Below, piece after piece: positions 25,701 to 36,542 of a stretch of DNA of 64,000 nt; within the stretch, counting starts at the first letter, position 1; each line of letters starts with the position of its first letter. The DNA lies in NCBI GenBank assembly GCA_905182995.1, contig CAJJDP010000060.1, forward strand, positions 189,785 through 253,784, in the 5' to 3' direction. Source of the DNA: Paramecium octaurelia. Lineage: Eukaryota; Ciliophora; Oligohymenophorea; Peniculida; Parameciidae. Made by a program: the position numbers and the translations under genes. Below the pieces are notes generated by a model. That model was given only the letters and a program-made list of their open reading frames with translations. It was not told where the DNA came from and did not search any database.

Positions 25701-26560
25701 TGAAGCATTTAGCAAAAGGAGTTTATGATCTATTTGATAAACCGATTGAAGGGTTCATTAAGGGACCGGTTGAAGGTAGCATAGGTATAGTGAGAGGAGC
25801 AGGAAGTTTAGTCTAGAATACAGTAGGTGGAGTATCAAATTCAACGAGCAAGATTGCTGGTAGTATTAGTGGTAGTCTGGCATATATCAGTTTAGATAGA
25901 CAATACAAGCAGTAGAGAGAATAAATTAGAGTTGTGAAGCCCAATTAAATTCTTTCTGGGATTTATTTAGGAGGGAAATTGTTATATATATCATTGAATC
26001 GAGCCTTTGTTGGAGTGTTTGATATCCCTGTTACTTAGGCAAGGAGAAAGGGAATAAAAGGATTGACTATTGGGGTTCTTGAAGGGACTGCTGGATTCTT
26101 TATTAAGCCATTTGCTGGAGTGTTTGATTTTGTGAGTAAAACAACTGATGGTTTAAAAGCAACAGCTCAATATTGGAATGACAAGGCTAATGATAAGAGG
26201 ACCAGAGACATTAGGGTGATATATTAGAAGGAATAACTATATAAAAACTATAATGCTAAGGATGCTGAGATCATGCAATTCTTAATCAATATCAATAATA
26301 AATTAGAAGATTATTATTATTATGATAGTTTCGAGTATGAGTCTGGGAGTGCATAATTGGTGTTTGTTTTGATGTACTAACAATTCTTCAATTGTGACAG
26401 AAAGAAAAGGAGTTTCATTTGGCAGATTGATCCAAACAGTGTGTAAGATATTCAGAAGATAAATGACGGTGTTTTGTTTTTGTTAAAGGAATACAATGAG
26501 AAATACAAAGTAATATAATGCAATTTATTGAATAGGCTAAACAGGTGCAATTGCACATGA
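16727..26560 (+). CDS. VPS13: VPS13-family bridge-like lipid transfer protein, about 3,277 aa
   Basis: One uninterrupted frame from ATG 16727 to TGA 26558-26560; start and stop share phase and I found no intron. The N terminus (MFEKILQRILFTYFGKFITG, then LQLGIWNGNVVIENVAL) is the chorein domain that gates the lipid groove. A PH domain is inserted at about residues 720-820 (DGFLKRQGQLIKTWSSQYVV). The VPS13 adaptor-binding region begins near 1,935 (YVSPYTIRNETGFVLEI). The C-terminal part has FFGNPVGLVKHLAKGVYDLF near 2,980 and GTAGFFIKPFAGVFDFVS, as in VPS13/ATG2-like C termini. These proteins move phospholipids between organelle membranes at contact sites. The absence of introns over 9.8 kb contrasts with its neighbours. 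Confidence 0.93.
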
Positions 26561-26647
26561 CATAGTAAAGGTAGATGGATTAGGTGATATTAAAATCTTA
26601 ATGGCTCTTGAGTAATATTTGATATTATTTATTTTTAACTCACTTTC

Positions 26648-28490
26648 ATGCCAAATCTATAGTCTTTGAGCAACGCCTTCAAAAAGTTTAATGTGTACAC
26701 GAGACCTGTGAGTTTATTGCTTTTGAAGGAGTAAGGACATCGAACCTATTTGGGAGTTTTTCTCACAACTATTCTTGTTAGTCTTGTGATTCTGGTTTAT
26801 TATAGTGGACTGGTTTCACTTATAGTTCGAAATAACCCTAGTGTCATAACCTATACGCAATATTAGGAGCATCAAAATGCATTTTATTTGACTCCTAAAA
26901 ATTTCAGCATTGCCATCGCTCAGAAGGGATACGATCTCCTGGATTCCTACATTCTGGAAGGAGCACTTGGAGGTGTAGATAGGTATCGACATTATTCATT
27001 ATGTATAGTGCGATCTTTCAGGAAATCCCTCTGACCAAATGTACCGATTTCTAATTTAGTGATCCTTCTTTGAATGCTTACTTCGATAAGTCGGATCAAA
27101 TCTGGTATTGTTTAGACTGGAGTTCCATTGGTCGAATTGTGATCGAGGGAGGTTTAGAATCCTCCAAAGACTAATCTTTGTAAATCATAGTTAAACAATG
27201 CACTTCAATGTATATGATTAATTTAATCCTAGTACCTAATGTACATATCCAAATATATTAGATAGTGATTAATTCATATTTAAAATGACATCAGCCAATA
27301 CAGACATATCTAATTTCAGAACCCCTGCATCCCTCATTGGCAAAACCTTCAGTCTTACCTCTCTGACCAACTTTGCCAAAAAACTCAATATCATCCTCCA
27401 ACCACAACAAACACAAACTGATAATGGATACATCATTCAAGACTAGTATTAGGAAACAATTCTTTCTATTTCCAACTATTACGAAACTATCTTGGACAAA
27501 GATTCTGATAAACACATCTTTGAAATCAACATCTCACTTGATCAAAAAACCTTGGTTACTTAAAGATCCTACCCAAGAGTCTATCAATTCTTAGGAGATA
27601 TTGGAGGTTTCTGGGAAATCATCTTTCTTTGTTCCCTGTTGTTCATTATGCCTTTCAATAATTTGTCATACAGGGTGGCTTTATTAAATGAACTATTCAA
27701 TTTTGAATTAGACTACGACAATAAAATACATCCTGAAAATAGGGGCAGTACAAAAGTTAAGGAAATCTTATCCAAATCTGTTTAACTTGAAAAGTTCAAT
27801 AGGATGTCCAAAGTGGCTGATCACGAAGAATAACAAAAATCCAAATTATTAGATTAAATCTCTAATGATATCACCCAATTCTTCTAGGAATAGGAAAGCA
27901 AATTGGATCTAAAATTATTTGATTATTTTGGATGTTGCCAATGTAAAAAGGGAGGAAAAAGAGAACTCATTAACTTCTCCATGGGCAAAATCACTCACAC
28001 TCTGGATATTACTTACATCATTAAGAAACTCCAAGAAATCGATAAATTGAAGTTAATTCTATTGAATTCTGATTAAATCAAACTTTTTGATTATTTGCCT
28101 AAACCTAAATTAGGGTTGCATATGAAACCAAGTGAAAATGAATACTGCTCCATCCTAAAGCCAGAACTATCCGATCTAGACAAGGCATTAGAAGCTTAGA
28201 AAGCCTTCCAAGCCCTACAAGATCACCAAGATGACATCACACCTAAATTGGTCAAACTCTTAGATGACGATCTTGTGGCCTTATTCAAATTATAACTAAA
28301 TAAAGGTGTAAATCGATTCGTTAAAAAACCAGCTTAATTGGCTGATGCAGTTTAGTAACTAATGCTCATGAATGCAAAAGAAAAGGAAAAACAGAATGAG
28401 AAAAATAAGGGAAAAAAGTAAAAAAAGAAGAAGCAAGATGAATCTAGTGATTCTGAAAATTTTGCATCATCTGGCTCAGAAAAGGAATGA
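26648..28490 (+). CDS. Two-TM ciliate membrane protein, 597 aa
   Basis: Three exons; introns 26983-27008 (26 nt) and 27210-27232 (23 nt). A TM helix lies at about residues 38-62 (YLGVFLTTILVSLVILVYYS). A lumenal or extracellular domain of about 270 residues follows, then a second TM at about 335-355 (GFWEIIFLCSLLFIMPFN). The cytosolic tail of some 240 residues has a Cys-rich knot (CCQCKKGGKRE) and ends in a Lys-rich, then acidic/Ser-rich stretch. This two-TM layout, with conserved lead-in to TM2 (RSYPRVYQFLGDIGGFW), is one I associate with a large ciliate family of unknown function, but I cannot name it. It lies in tandem behind VPS13, with 87 bp between. Confidence 0.75.
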
Positions 28491-28732
28491 AAAACTATAC
28501 ATCATCGCATTTAATAATCTTTTTACATTAAATTATTCATTTTTGAAGCCTCTCTAAATTATCTATTTATGGTTTATTCAAAAATAATTAAAAAAAAACA
28601 AAATTATATAATATAGAAAATATTAAAAAATCTATATTTTTTATTATCAAAATAATAGAATTATAAAAATGCATTTAAATGCATTAAAGGTGAAATTTAT
28701 TACATTAATATAACTAAGTAAATTAAAACAAT

Positions 28733-29308
28733 ATGTCACAAACAACAATTTCACAAGTAAGCAATATTATTGCTACAACTACATGTATAGGAGTGGCTTC
28801 AGCATCAAGTTTGGTTGCAGGAGTTGTAGTAGGAGTAGTAGGATTATCAAGAGGAGATCCTCCTTTATCTAAATGGAATTTAATGAGAGGATGTGTAACA
28901 GGATGTGTAGCAGGAGGAATAAGTGGGAGCACTGCAGGATATACTTTTGGAATTCTAGAGGGGTGTGTCTATAAATTGATTGGATACTAAGAAAAAAATA
29001 TTATTGAAATAACTAAAAGTAGGAGTAGGACTGGTGCTTACTGCTGTATATTTGGCCTTATAGGAGAACCTATAGGAGTAGGTCTAGGGTTGTTTTTGAT
29101 AGAAATGATTTCAGGTTTTGGTCGAAAATTTTCTAATGAAAGACAAGCGAAAGAAAAAGAAAAAGAAAAACTTGAAGAGGAAGAAAATGAAAAAGTTGAA
29201 ATTTTAGAGATAGAAAACAATAAAGAGGAAGACGATGAAGTTGAAATTCTGTATATAGGAAGTAATAATGAGAATGAGGATAACAATTAAATAACTTAAT
29301 AAGATTGA
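28733..29308 (+). CDS. Glycine-zipper membrane protein with acidic coil, 191 aa
   Basis: Single exon. Residues about 9-45 form a small-residue TM helix (ASSLVAGVVVGVVGLSRG). A second Gly/Cys-rich helix spans about 57-80 (GCVTGCVAGGISGSTAGYT), and a third hydrophobic stretch with Gly spacing about 110-130 (FGLIGEPIGVGLGLFLIEM). The C-terminal 60 residues are a highly charged Lys-Glu coil. Gly-zipper hairpins of this kind often insert in mitochondrial or bacterial-type membranes or oligomerise. No family is recognised. Codon use favours GGA and GTA strongly and reads like an authentic gene. Confidence 0.7.
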
Positions 29309-29345
29309 TACTACATTTAAATTAGTACTACTAAATACTTTATAT

Positions 29346-30305
29346 TCATTGCAAAATTTCTTAAAGTATATTTTTTATCAACTTAATGCATTCCTCCAAT
29401 AATCTATCATAGGATTCATATTATTATTTATCTTATCTTACATTAGGAAATAGCTCTAAAATTTCACTGATTTTTTTGGTTAGTCTTTCTATTTTATTAG
29501 AAATTATGTCATTTTAGTAGAGCTATTCGTTATCAATAATATTGTTAATTAAATCTTAAATTTCTTTGTTCTGTAGTGACACTTAAGATGATTTTGTTTT
29601 ATGTTGTAAATTCAAATATAAAATTACTAAGAAAGTTTATCTAAAATAAATAACATCTATTACATTTAATCTAAATGCATAATTTTAACTTATAGTAATT
29701 ATTAAAAGTCTTTTAACTCTCCATCTTTGTTCCGCTATATCAGCCAGGATGCTTCGTATAATTTCTTAATTTTTTATAAATATCCTTGTTCAAGAATTAG
29801 TTGTGGGTCAATAGTTTATATTATATTACTAAAATTTTCTTATGTTTCAAGGAATTTAATCACGATATCATTTTTGGGTAATTGCTTTTTGATATCATTG
29901 AGGTAAATTTAAAATTTCTCCTTTCTTAAATTTAAAACCTATCGATTCTCTTGGACATAGCTCTTTAAATAGTAAAATCCTGATTCCTTAGGAGGGAGTA
30001 ATTTTTATATAATTTCAGGATGTTTTTTAAATAAATATTCTGAGAGCAATTCGAAATCGCCATATCTCCTCAGTACACTAATGTTGCCGGATTTGATTGG
30101 GTAATAATAATGAGAGTTTTGGTACACTGGGTCATCAACTAAAATGACTTAAGAAATTTCTTATTGCTGCTCTGTCAATAGATTAAAGAGTTCCTTGTTG
30201 GATGAATTATTCTAAAGTATGTCTTTCATTCGATTATTAATCATGGCTTCAATCTTCTAAGCTAAATAGTTTAAAAATTGATGTACAATTGAGAAGGTTA
30301 TCCAT
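29346..30305 (-). CDS. PX-domain (sorting nexin-like) protein, 303 aa
   Basis: Three exons; introns 30262-30286 (25 nt, close to the start) and 29641-29663 (23 nt). Residues about 40-150 fit a phox-homology domain: beta strands EISQVILVDDPVY and SGNISVLRRYGDFELLSEYL (with the RRYSDF-type phosphoinositide-contact motif, here RRYGDF), a PPK loop (LLPPKESGFYYLKS) and the following helix ENRQVLNLRKEKFQIYL. The C-terminal half is helical and coiled. PX proteins bind phosphatidylinositol phosphates on endosomes and shape or tether membranes. The coiled C terminus could be a BAR-like dimerisation region. The 3' intron choice is the least certain part. Confidence 0.75.
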
Positions 30306-30360
30306 ATGTAATACTATTAATTTTATATATATATATTATATAAAATAAGGTAAAAATATT

Positions 30361-31081
30361 TCATTAAGATTTAGCACAGCATTGATTATTTTTAACTGCT
30401 GCTGGCTATTAGAATTATTTGAGTCCAGTCTGATCTAGATGAACGGGTTTTCTGTTGGAGGCCACTGTTTACTGTTCAAATTATGATTAATTAACTAAAA
30501 TACAATTGAAACAAGAATACCTTATGATTAGGTTATGAGAAGAGAGTGCTCAGTGGGCAATGCTAAACAAATTTATTCCATGGCTTCTTCGATTCCCTTA
30601 CCTGTTTTAGCACTCACTTCATAATAGAGAATATCTTTTTTGATGGCATATTCCCTAGCTTCATCTGCACTGACCACTCTTTCTGCATCTATTTTATTTC
30701 CTAGAATGACAATGAGAGCTTCATTGCCTCTTGTAGATTTCACTTCTTTGAACCATCTATCCAAACTTTCGAATGAATGTCTAGCTAATAATATAAAAAT
30801 ATATAACATGTGACATCGAAAACGATAACAGCGCATTAAGCATCTCTGACATATCCAGGAATCAATGAATGAAATCTCTCTTGTCCAGCAGTGTCCCACA
30901 ACAATAAACGCATAGTTTTTCCATCAATGGTCATATTTTTGCTAATGAAATCAATTCCAACAGTAGGCTGAGATTTTGGATCGAATGTATTTTATACAAA
31001 TCGTTCGATTATACTAGTTTTACCCACAAATGAGTTTCCCAAAAAGACTAACTTTTATTTTTATCTTGCTTCTGATTACAT
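30361..31081 (-). CDS. Rab6-like small GTPase, 223 aa
   Basis: Three exons; introns 30785-30807 (23 nt) and 30495-30520 (26 nt). GTPase motifs are complete: P-loop GNSFVGKT (residues 15-22), switch I PTVGIDF with the Mg2+ threonine (39-45), WDTAGQE (62-68), GNKID and VSAKTGKG. The catalytic glutamine (67) is present. [14 protein letters not shown] after switch II resembles Rab6/Rab41, which act in Golgi retrograde traffic. The C terminus carries a double cysteine (CC at 218-219) suitable for geranylgeranylation, though four residues follow it rather than the usual none to three. Subfamily naming is inference. Confidence 0.92.
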
Positions 31082-31212
31082 AATATATTATTTTAGTATT
31101 TAATTTTGAAATACATCACTCAAAATTCTAAAAAAGAAATTAAATTATCTCTTGGATTTTTCATCGTGTTATCTTTAAAATGATAAAATGTGTAACTTTA
31201 AATTAAAATATA

Positions 31213-32978
31213 TCACAAGATTCTTAATTCACTATATTAATTCCAAATGTAAGATTTTACATTTTCAAATATATCCCCAACTTTTCTTAATTTCATGTAA
31301 TAAAATTCATTAATTAGTACAAGCTCATATAGATATTTATATTGTTCAGTGTTCAATAACTCGTGTTCAGTCATATTGGAAAACACACATACAACCTAAA
31401 TATAGATCTGCAATTGTTACCTACACAATTAAATTGATTGATATGGTGTATATGCCAAAAATCATCCCATAATATGCGATTTATTCGAATATGTTAATAT
31501 TTGAAAACACAGGCAGGAAATAAAATAAAGTAATACTAAAATTATTATTCGATAAAGTATAAAATGCAGTGTAGACATTAATTATAAACGTTATAAAGTT
31601 GGATAACAATAAGATGACATAGAAAAAATGATTTGTGTTGTTTATGCATTTATTCAAGTAGATGGAGTGAAATTGAAATCCTTTAACCTAGATAAATGAG
31701 ATTATTTATTACACATAAATTACAATGATCACAATGGTACACTTGTGCTTTTTGAATTATTTTACATTTTGGACAAGTCCTTGAAATTTCGAAATTCTAA
31801 AATTGTTCATCCTTCTCAAAATGCAATTTAACTGCTCTCAACAATTCTGATAGATTTTATTAATTCCCATTCTCCACATCATCTTGAATTTCTTCCAAGT
31901 TGATCTCCTCTTCCAATATGTGATGTCTATGTTCCCCATCCCCATTGTGATGACATTCATAACTTATCTTGGGATGTCCCAAACCTTTAGATATCCTTTT
32001 GCCTTCCTCTTGTCTGCTTGTAGTTTTGGATATAAATATTATGCAATAAAATAAACTGTAAAGTGTCAGAATTAAGGAGATTAAGCAAATGCTATATCCA
32101 TAGACGTCATCATCTTGCAATCTCGAAAAATTGTTCACAACAAGTACCCCAATTATAAAATAAATTACACCTATAAATGTACATTAAACTAATCTCGTAT
32201 TGTGCTTTTTTATGAATTCTTGATACTTCACAGTTTCAACTATCTTTTTTATGGCTAAAGTTTTTAAATCCATTTCCTTATTAGGCATTATGTCTGGGTA
32301 TGTCCTAATTAAGTATTCAACAGCATCATTTGAATAATTAGAAATTGCTCTTATCAAAGGAGTCTTGCCCTTAGAATCCTGTTGATTATAGGATTTATCG
32401 CCTTCAAAATATTTGAGCATATACACATCGTTTGTATAGGCAGCCCAATGCATTATGGTACATCCAGCACCATCTTTGACATCTGTTTTGGCTTGCAGAG
32501 CAATCAAGTAGAGTGCAATCAATTGTTGGTTACATTTGGCTGCATAAAGCAGAGGAGTAAATAATAAATTATCCTATTCATTGACTTTGTTTCCTAATTC
32601 TATAAAAAGCTTAACCAACTCTTGGTTTCCAAAGTGACAAGCCATCATTAAACAGCTTTATTCAATTTGAGATTTATTTAAAGGATTTGCACCCTTTGCA
32701 AGTAGGTATTTGATAATGTCCATTCTTTCGAATGAGATTGCATGATGAATTAATGCATAACCTGTGGAATCTAATTCATCCAAATTCTCAGGGGTATGCA
32801 ATACCAACAAATTAAAATTTCCAGATTGAATTTCCTATTCAAAAAAGATTGGCTATTATTTGATTATGTCTTCTAAATTTTCTTATACATATTGTTATGG
32901 CTGAGGTATCAATTTAGAATCATGAGATTCACTATTCGATTCAAGCTACTCATATTCTTCCAAAACATTATCACTCAT
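31213..32978 (-). CDS. Ankyrin-repeat membrane protein with degenerate DHHC cysteine-rich domain, 571 aa
   Basis: Three exons; introns 31688-31712 and 31396-31420, both 25 nt. Residues about 80-280 hold ankyrin units (for example DSTGYALIHHAISFERMDI and DGAGCTIMHWAAYTNDVYML). Two TM helices follow (about 300-350). The cysteine-rich core CPKCKIIQKAQVYHCDHCNL (from residue 402) is that of DHHC S-acyltransferases of the HIP14 type (ankyrin plus DHHC). At the place of DHHC the protein has QFHS (residues 427-430) and then IYLNKC, so the catalytic cysteine is absent. More TM segments follow. It may be a catalytically dead relative acting as a scaffold, or intron 1 may be misjudged; the unspliced alternative also lacks DHHC. 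Confidence 0.75.
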
Positions 32979-33534
32979 TTTAATTAATATAGTCCTATAA
33001 AACTTAGAATTATATATAAAAATATTAAAATTTAATATGCGGGGATTTTTGAGCCTTGCCAAGACCATTGTTTATTCATCTTCCATTGTTAAGCCTACGT
33101 AATAAATAAAAATGCAGTTCCGATTGTATAGAAATATTGATATGTTAGGGCAAATCAACAATTGGCATCTTAATTCAGGTTGTGTTCCAGTATTCAAATT
33201 TTGAGATTGATCAATCTGCAAGGAGTTTGTTCCAATTCACAATTAGAAGAAGCAGATGGTATTTAATAAATCTTGATAAATAGAACAAGATTTGGAGTCA
33301 ACCATTTCTAAAATACTTTCAGTAACTCTAAAAAGCAATACCGAGAAGCATCAATCCATAACTAAATGATAGCATATTTGGTTTATATCTAAGATTAAAT
33401 CAAAATATAAATTAAACTACATTTTATATCTAATTATATCTTTATACATATAGATGGTTTATAAGATTGAAAATAAAATAAATAGTCTTGAGCATTACAT
33501 TCACACATTTTTGAATCCACTGGATGCCTTTTAT
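32979..33534. other. Unresolved stretch between two minus-strand genes
   Basis: About 550 bp. Short frames are open on both strands between 33110 and 33470. On the plus strand a model from ATG 33112 would need a 22-nt intron near 33190. On the minus strand a frame reads RVTESILEMVDSKSCSIYQD. None is long or motif-bearing enough to support a gene. Confidence 0.3.
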
Positions 33535-34900
33535 TCATTCTAAGGGTGATGTCTAATTAAATAGAAGAATGTACATCTCTATATTCTATTTCCTTAAGTT
33601 ATTATATCTAGTAAACAAAGTGTCAATGGCATCATCGTCCTGAGATATGTAATCCTACTTTGAGTCACACTCATTTGCCATCTGACTTAATTAATAAGTA
33701 TTTTCTATCGACTTATTTAAATCATCCGGTTTTAGTAACTAAATTTATGAGATATTTTAAAACGATTTCTTTCTCTCCTACAAAATATCCTGGGTCGACG
33801 GTACTTTCAATGAATGACTACGATAATCCCCAAACATTACCATTTATTTGTTTTAGAAAAAGGAGTCTTTTCAAACTATTGCAAAGAGGCAACCTATATA
33901 ATTTAGTTTTCCTATTTTTGACTTATACTATTCGGGTTGTTATTCTAAACTGTCCAATCATAAACATCGTCGAAATCTATCTTCCTAGACTGTGCCAATT
34001 TCCTAAACAACTAAATCAAGTAGTCATAATCAGGATCACTTTAATATTGCAAGGATCTAATATATCTATTTTATAAATATGTATTTATGTACTCCAATGC
34101 TTTTGCAAATTCTATTGGTAAGTCTGTGCAAATTTCTTAAGGTGTCATTTTGATTTTCTTTTCACCCACTTATTTTTGGCGTTCCTTGTTATTCTAGCCT
34201 AACATGTTTTACCATGGCAAAGATCTAAATTCTAAGTTAACCATTTTAGTATACCCTTTCAACATAAGAATATCAATATATATTATTGATTCCAAATCAT
34301 CCTTCCTTCCTATTTCGTATCCCTTATGCGCTGCTATAGAAGCATACCTTGTTGTACCCACAAAAGATCTCCCATCTTTAAATGGACTATAATCGATCGA
34401 AATTATTACACATGCTTTAAGTTATTATCTCTATAAAGCTTACTAATCCCAAAATCCACAATATATATCTGTTTAGAATGGTACATTATATTTTCTGGTT
34501 TCAAGTCTCTGTGCACTACTGATTTGTTATGAATTCGCCTTATAACTTATAATAAGTAATCAGTTATTATTAACACTGTTTTTAGTGAAAACTTTCTAAA
34601 CTCCTTGAGATAAGCCCCGATATCTTTGCTCAATAACTATTACACTAAAACATTCGAATTATTATCAGTTCCACTCCAGATTAATTTAGGAACTCCTTAT
34701 GTACCCTATAATCTTGTCAAAATATGTATTTCTCTATCCAAAGTTGAATTCTTCTCCTTTTTCTCTATCTTCACAGCAACCATCTGATTTTTTATAATGT
34801 CCTCTGCTTCAAATACCACCCCATATGACCCTGCTGACAATTTTTTCTTCAAACGGAATTGGTTGTTAATCACCCTATTTGGACTGCTGGGAGAATTCAT
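33535..34900 (-). CDS. Casein kinase 1 family protein kinase, 429 aa
   Basis: Four exons; introns 34387-34409 (23 nt), 34225-34254 (30 nt, frame-neutral) and 33818-33840 (23 nt). The kinase fold is complete: glycine loop LSAGSYGVVFEAED, catalytic lysine in VAVKIEK, HRDLKPENIM, DFGISK, then the CK1-specific FVGTTRYASIAAHKG and GRKDDLES instead of the APE motif, and LKGSLPWQN. CK1 kinases phosphorylate Ser/Thr in many ciliate processes. A nine-residue insertion just before RSLQYQSDPDYDYL is encoded by 36 nt resembling an intron without a usable donor. The C-terminal 110 residues are a Gln/Ser/Asp-rich tail. Confidence 0.9.
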
Positions 34901-36542
34901 ATTTTTAATAAATTAAAAAAAATAAAAATTCAACTTTAAGCTTTTTCTATGCATACATCAATTAATGAATTGACCTATTAAGGTGACTTAATTCAAATTA
35001 TTATTAAATCTAGTGATTTACAATTAATTGTTACTTTTCTAAAACTTATATCAAACTCACTAAATCCTCTCCTTCGATTAAATGAACACCTTCTAAACCT
35101 CAACCCCCCATTATTCATACTTCAAGAGAATTACTCGCTTATTAAGGTGTAAATTAGTTAAATAATACTTCATTTAATGTATTTAAAATAAAGAATGGTA
35201 AAAATTTACAAGTATCTAAATATAGATTAAATTATAATCATAACTAGTCAATTATATGTGGATAAATCATATTTCATCTAAATTTAAAATATTGACATTT
35301 TATCAAATCTTGATTCGTTAACAATTGAAATAATCTTATTATGCCTCTTAAATCAAGTGCATACCTGCTTTCAAATCTCCCTAATTAAATAATAAGCTTG
35401 CTTAAATCTCTTTATAGAATATTTATAAAATATGCTATATATAATTAAATTCTACTAATTAATATTTGTAGAAACAATAAAAATTAAATGTAAACTAATG
35501 AACACATATTCTTTCAATAGTTTAATCTGCTTATTTTTCCTCAACAACAAAATTTAATTAGTATAATTTGAAACTGTTGTTTGCTTATGTAATTTTTTTA
35601 ATTATTTTTGTGGATTTAAATTTAATTGCAATGTAGTTCTCATTACTCTTTCATAAACTATTATTTTTTTCATTGTTTTTCTACTGGACTCTTAGTTTAT
35701 GGATGTGATTTTTAAGTTTTTAATCCAATGGCAGGTAATTAATAAATTAAATTTCTTTAGATCTTACGTCTATCATGCTAGCAAAATAGGGGGAGAGGAG
35801 AAAAACAGATAGAGGCGAATTCTCATCAATTAATCAACTTTAATTGTGAATAATTATTAAGGAAAAGCATTTAAACTAATTTGAATGAGTAAAATAATAA
35901 TTATTGATAAATTTTAATAATTAGCCTATATGAATATTAAACTCAGAGTGAGGAGATTGATCAAGCCTGGCTTTATATTTACATTCCAATTTATTGAGAT
36001 TCAAGCAGGGTTTAATTTAGGAAAAATGCTTTGATCATAGGATTTTAAGCATGTAATCTGCATCTTTCTAATTGTAAATTCCATTCACTCTACTTGACTT
36101 AGATTTATGGTTTTGGAATTCTTAGCTGTTTTTAACTATTCATTAGTGAGGTTTTATTTTTTTTTTATTTTTTTTTTTGAAATTAATCATTGTATTTATT
36201 TCCTTTTATATTATAAATATTAATAGAACTCTTTTAATTATGGTTTATAGCTTTTCTGATACTAAATATTTCTGTTCATTGCTAATTAATTGATATTAGT
36301 CTTTAGTAGAATTTAGGGGAATAATTGGATCAAATAATTTATCTATTATCATCTTTGCCTTCTCATTTGATAATCAAGAAATATTCTAATCTCAACTACT
36401 AAAGTTAATTTGTTATAACTCTAAATTATGAATCAAAACTCTGGACCTTAGTATGCAGATATTATAATTTAATTTAAAACCCTGAAAAATCATTAAAGGT
36501 TATTATGTATTAAATATATATATATATTTAATAATTTCTTGA
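34901..36542. other. Gene-free stretch, 1.6 kb
   Basis: No gene supported between the CK1 start and the CFAP57 stop. The sequence is AT-rich with long T and A runs (for example T tracts near 36150). A small purine-rich, G-rich island lies at about 35785-35822. No tRNA or clear repeat was seen. Confidence 0.45.

Noticed and set aside
33660-34076. 138-codon plus-strand frame
   Set aside because: Antisense to the C-terminal part of the casein kinase 1 gene; the minus strand has the kinase motifs.
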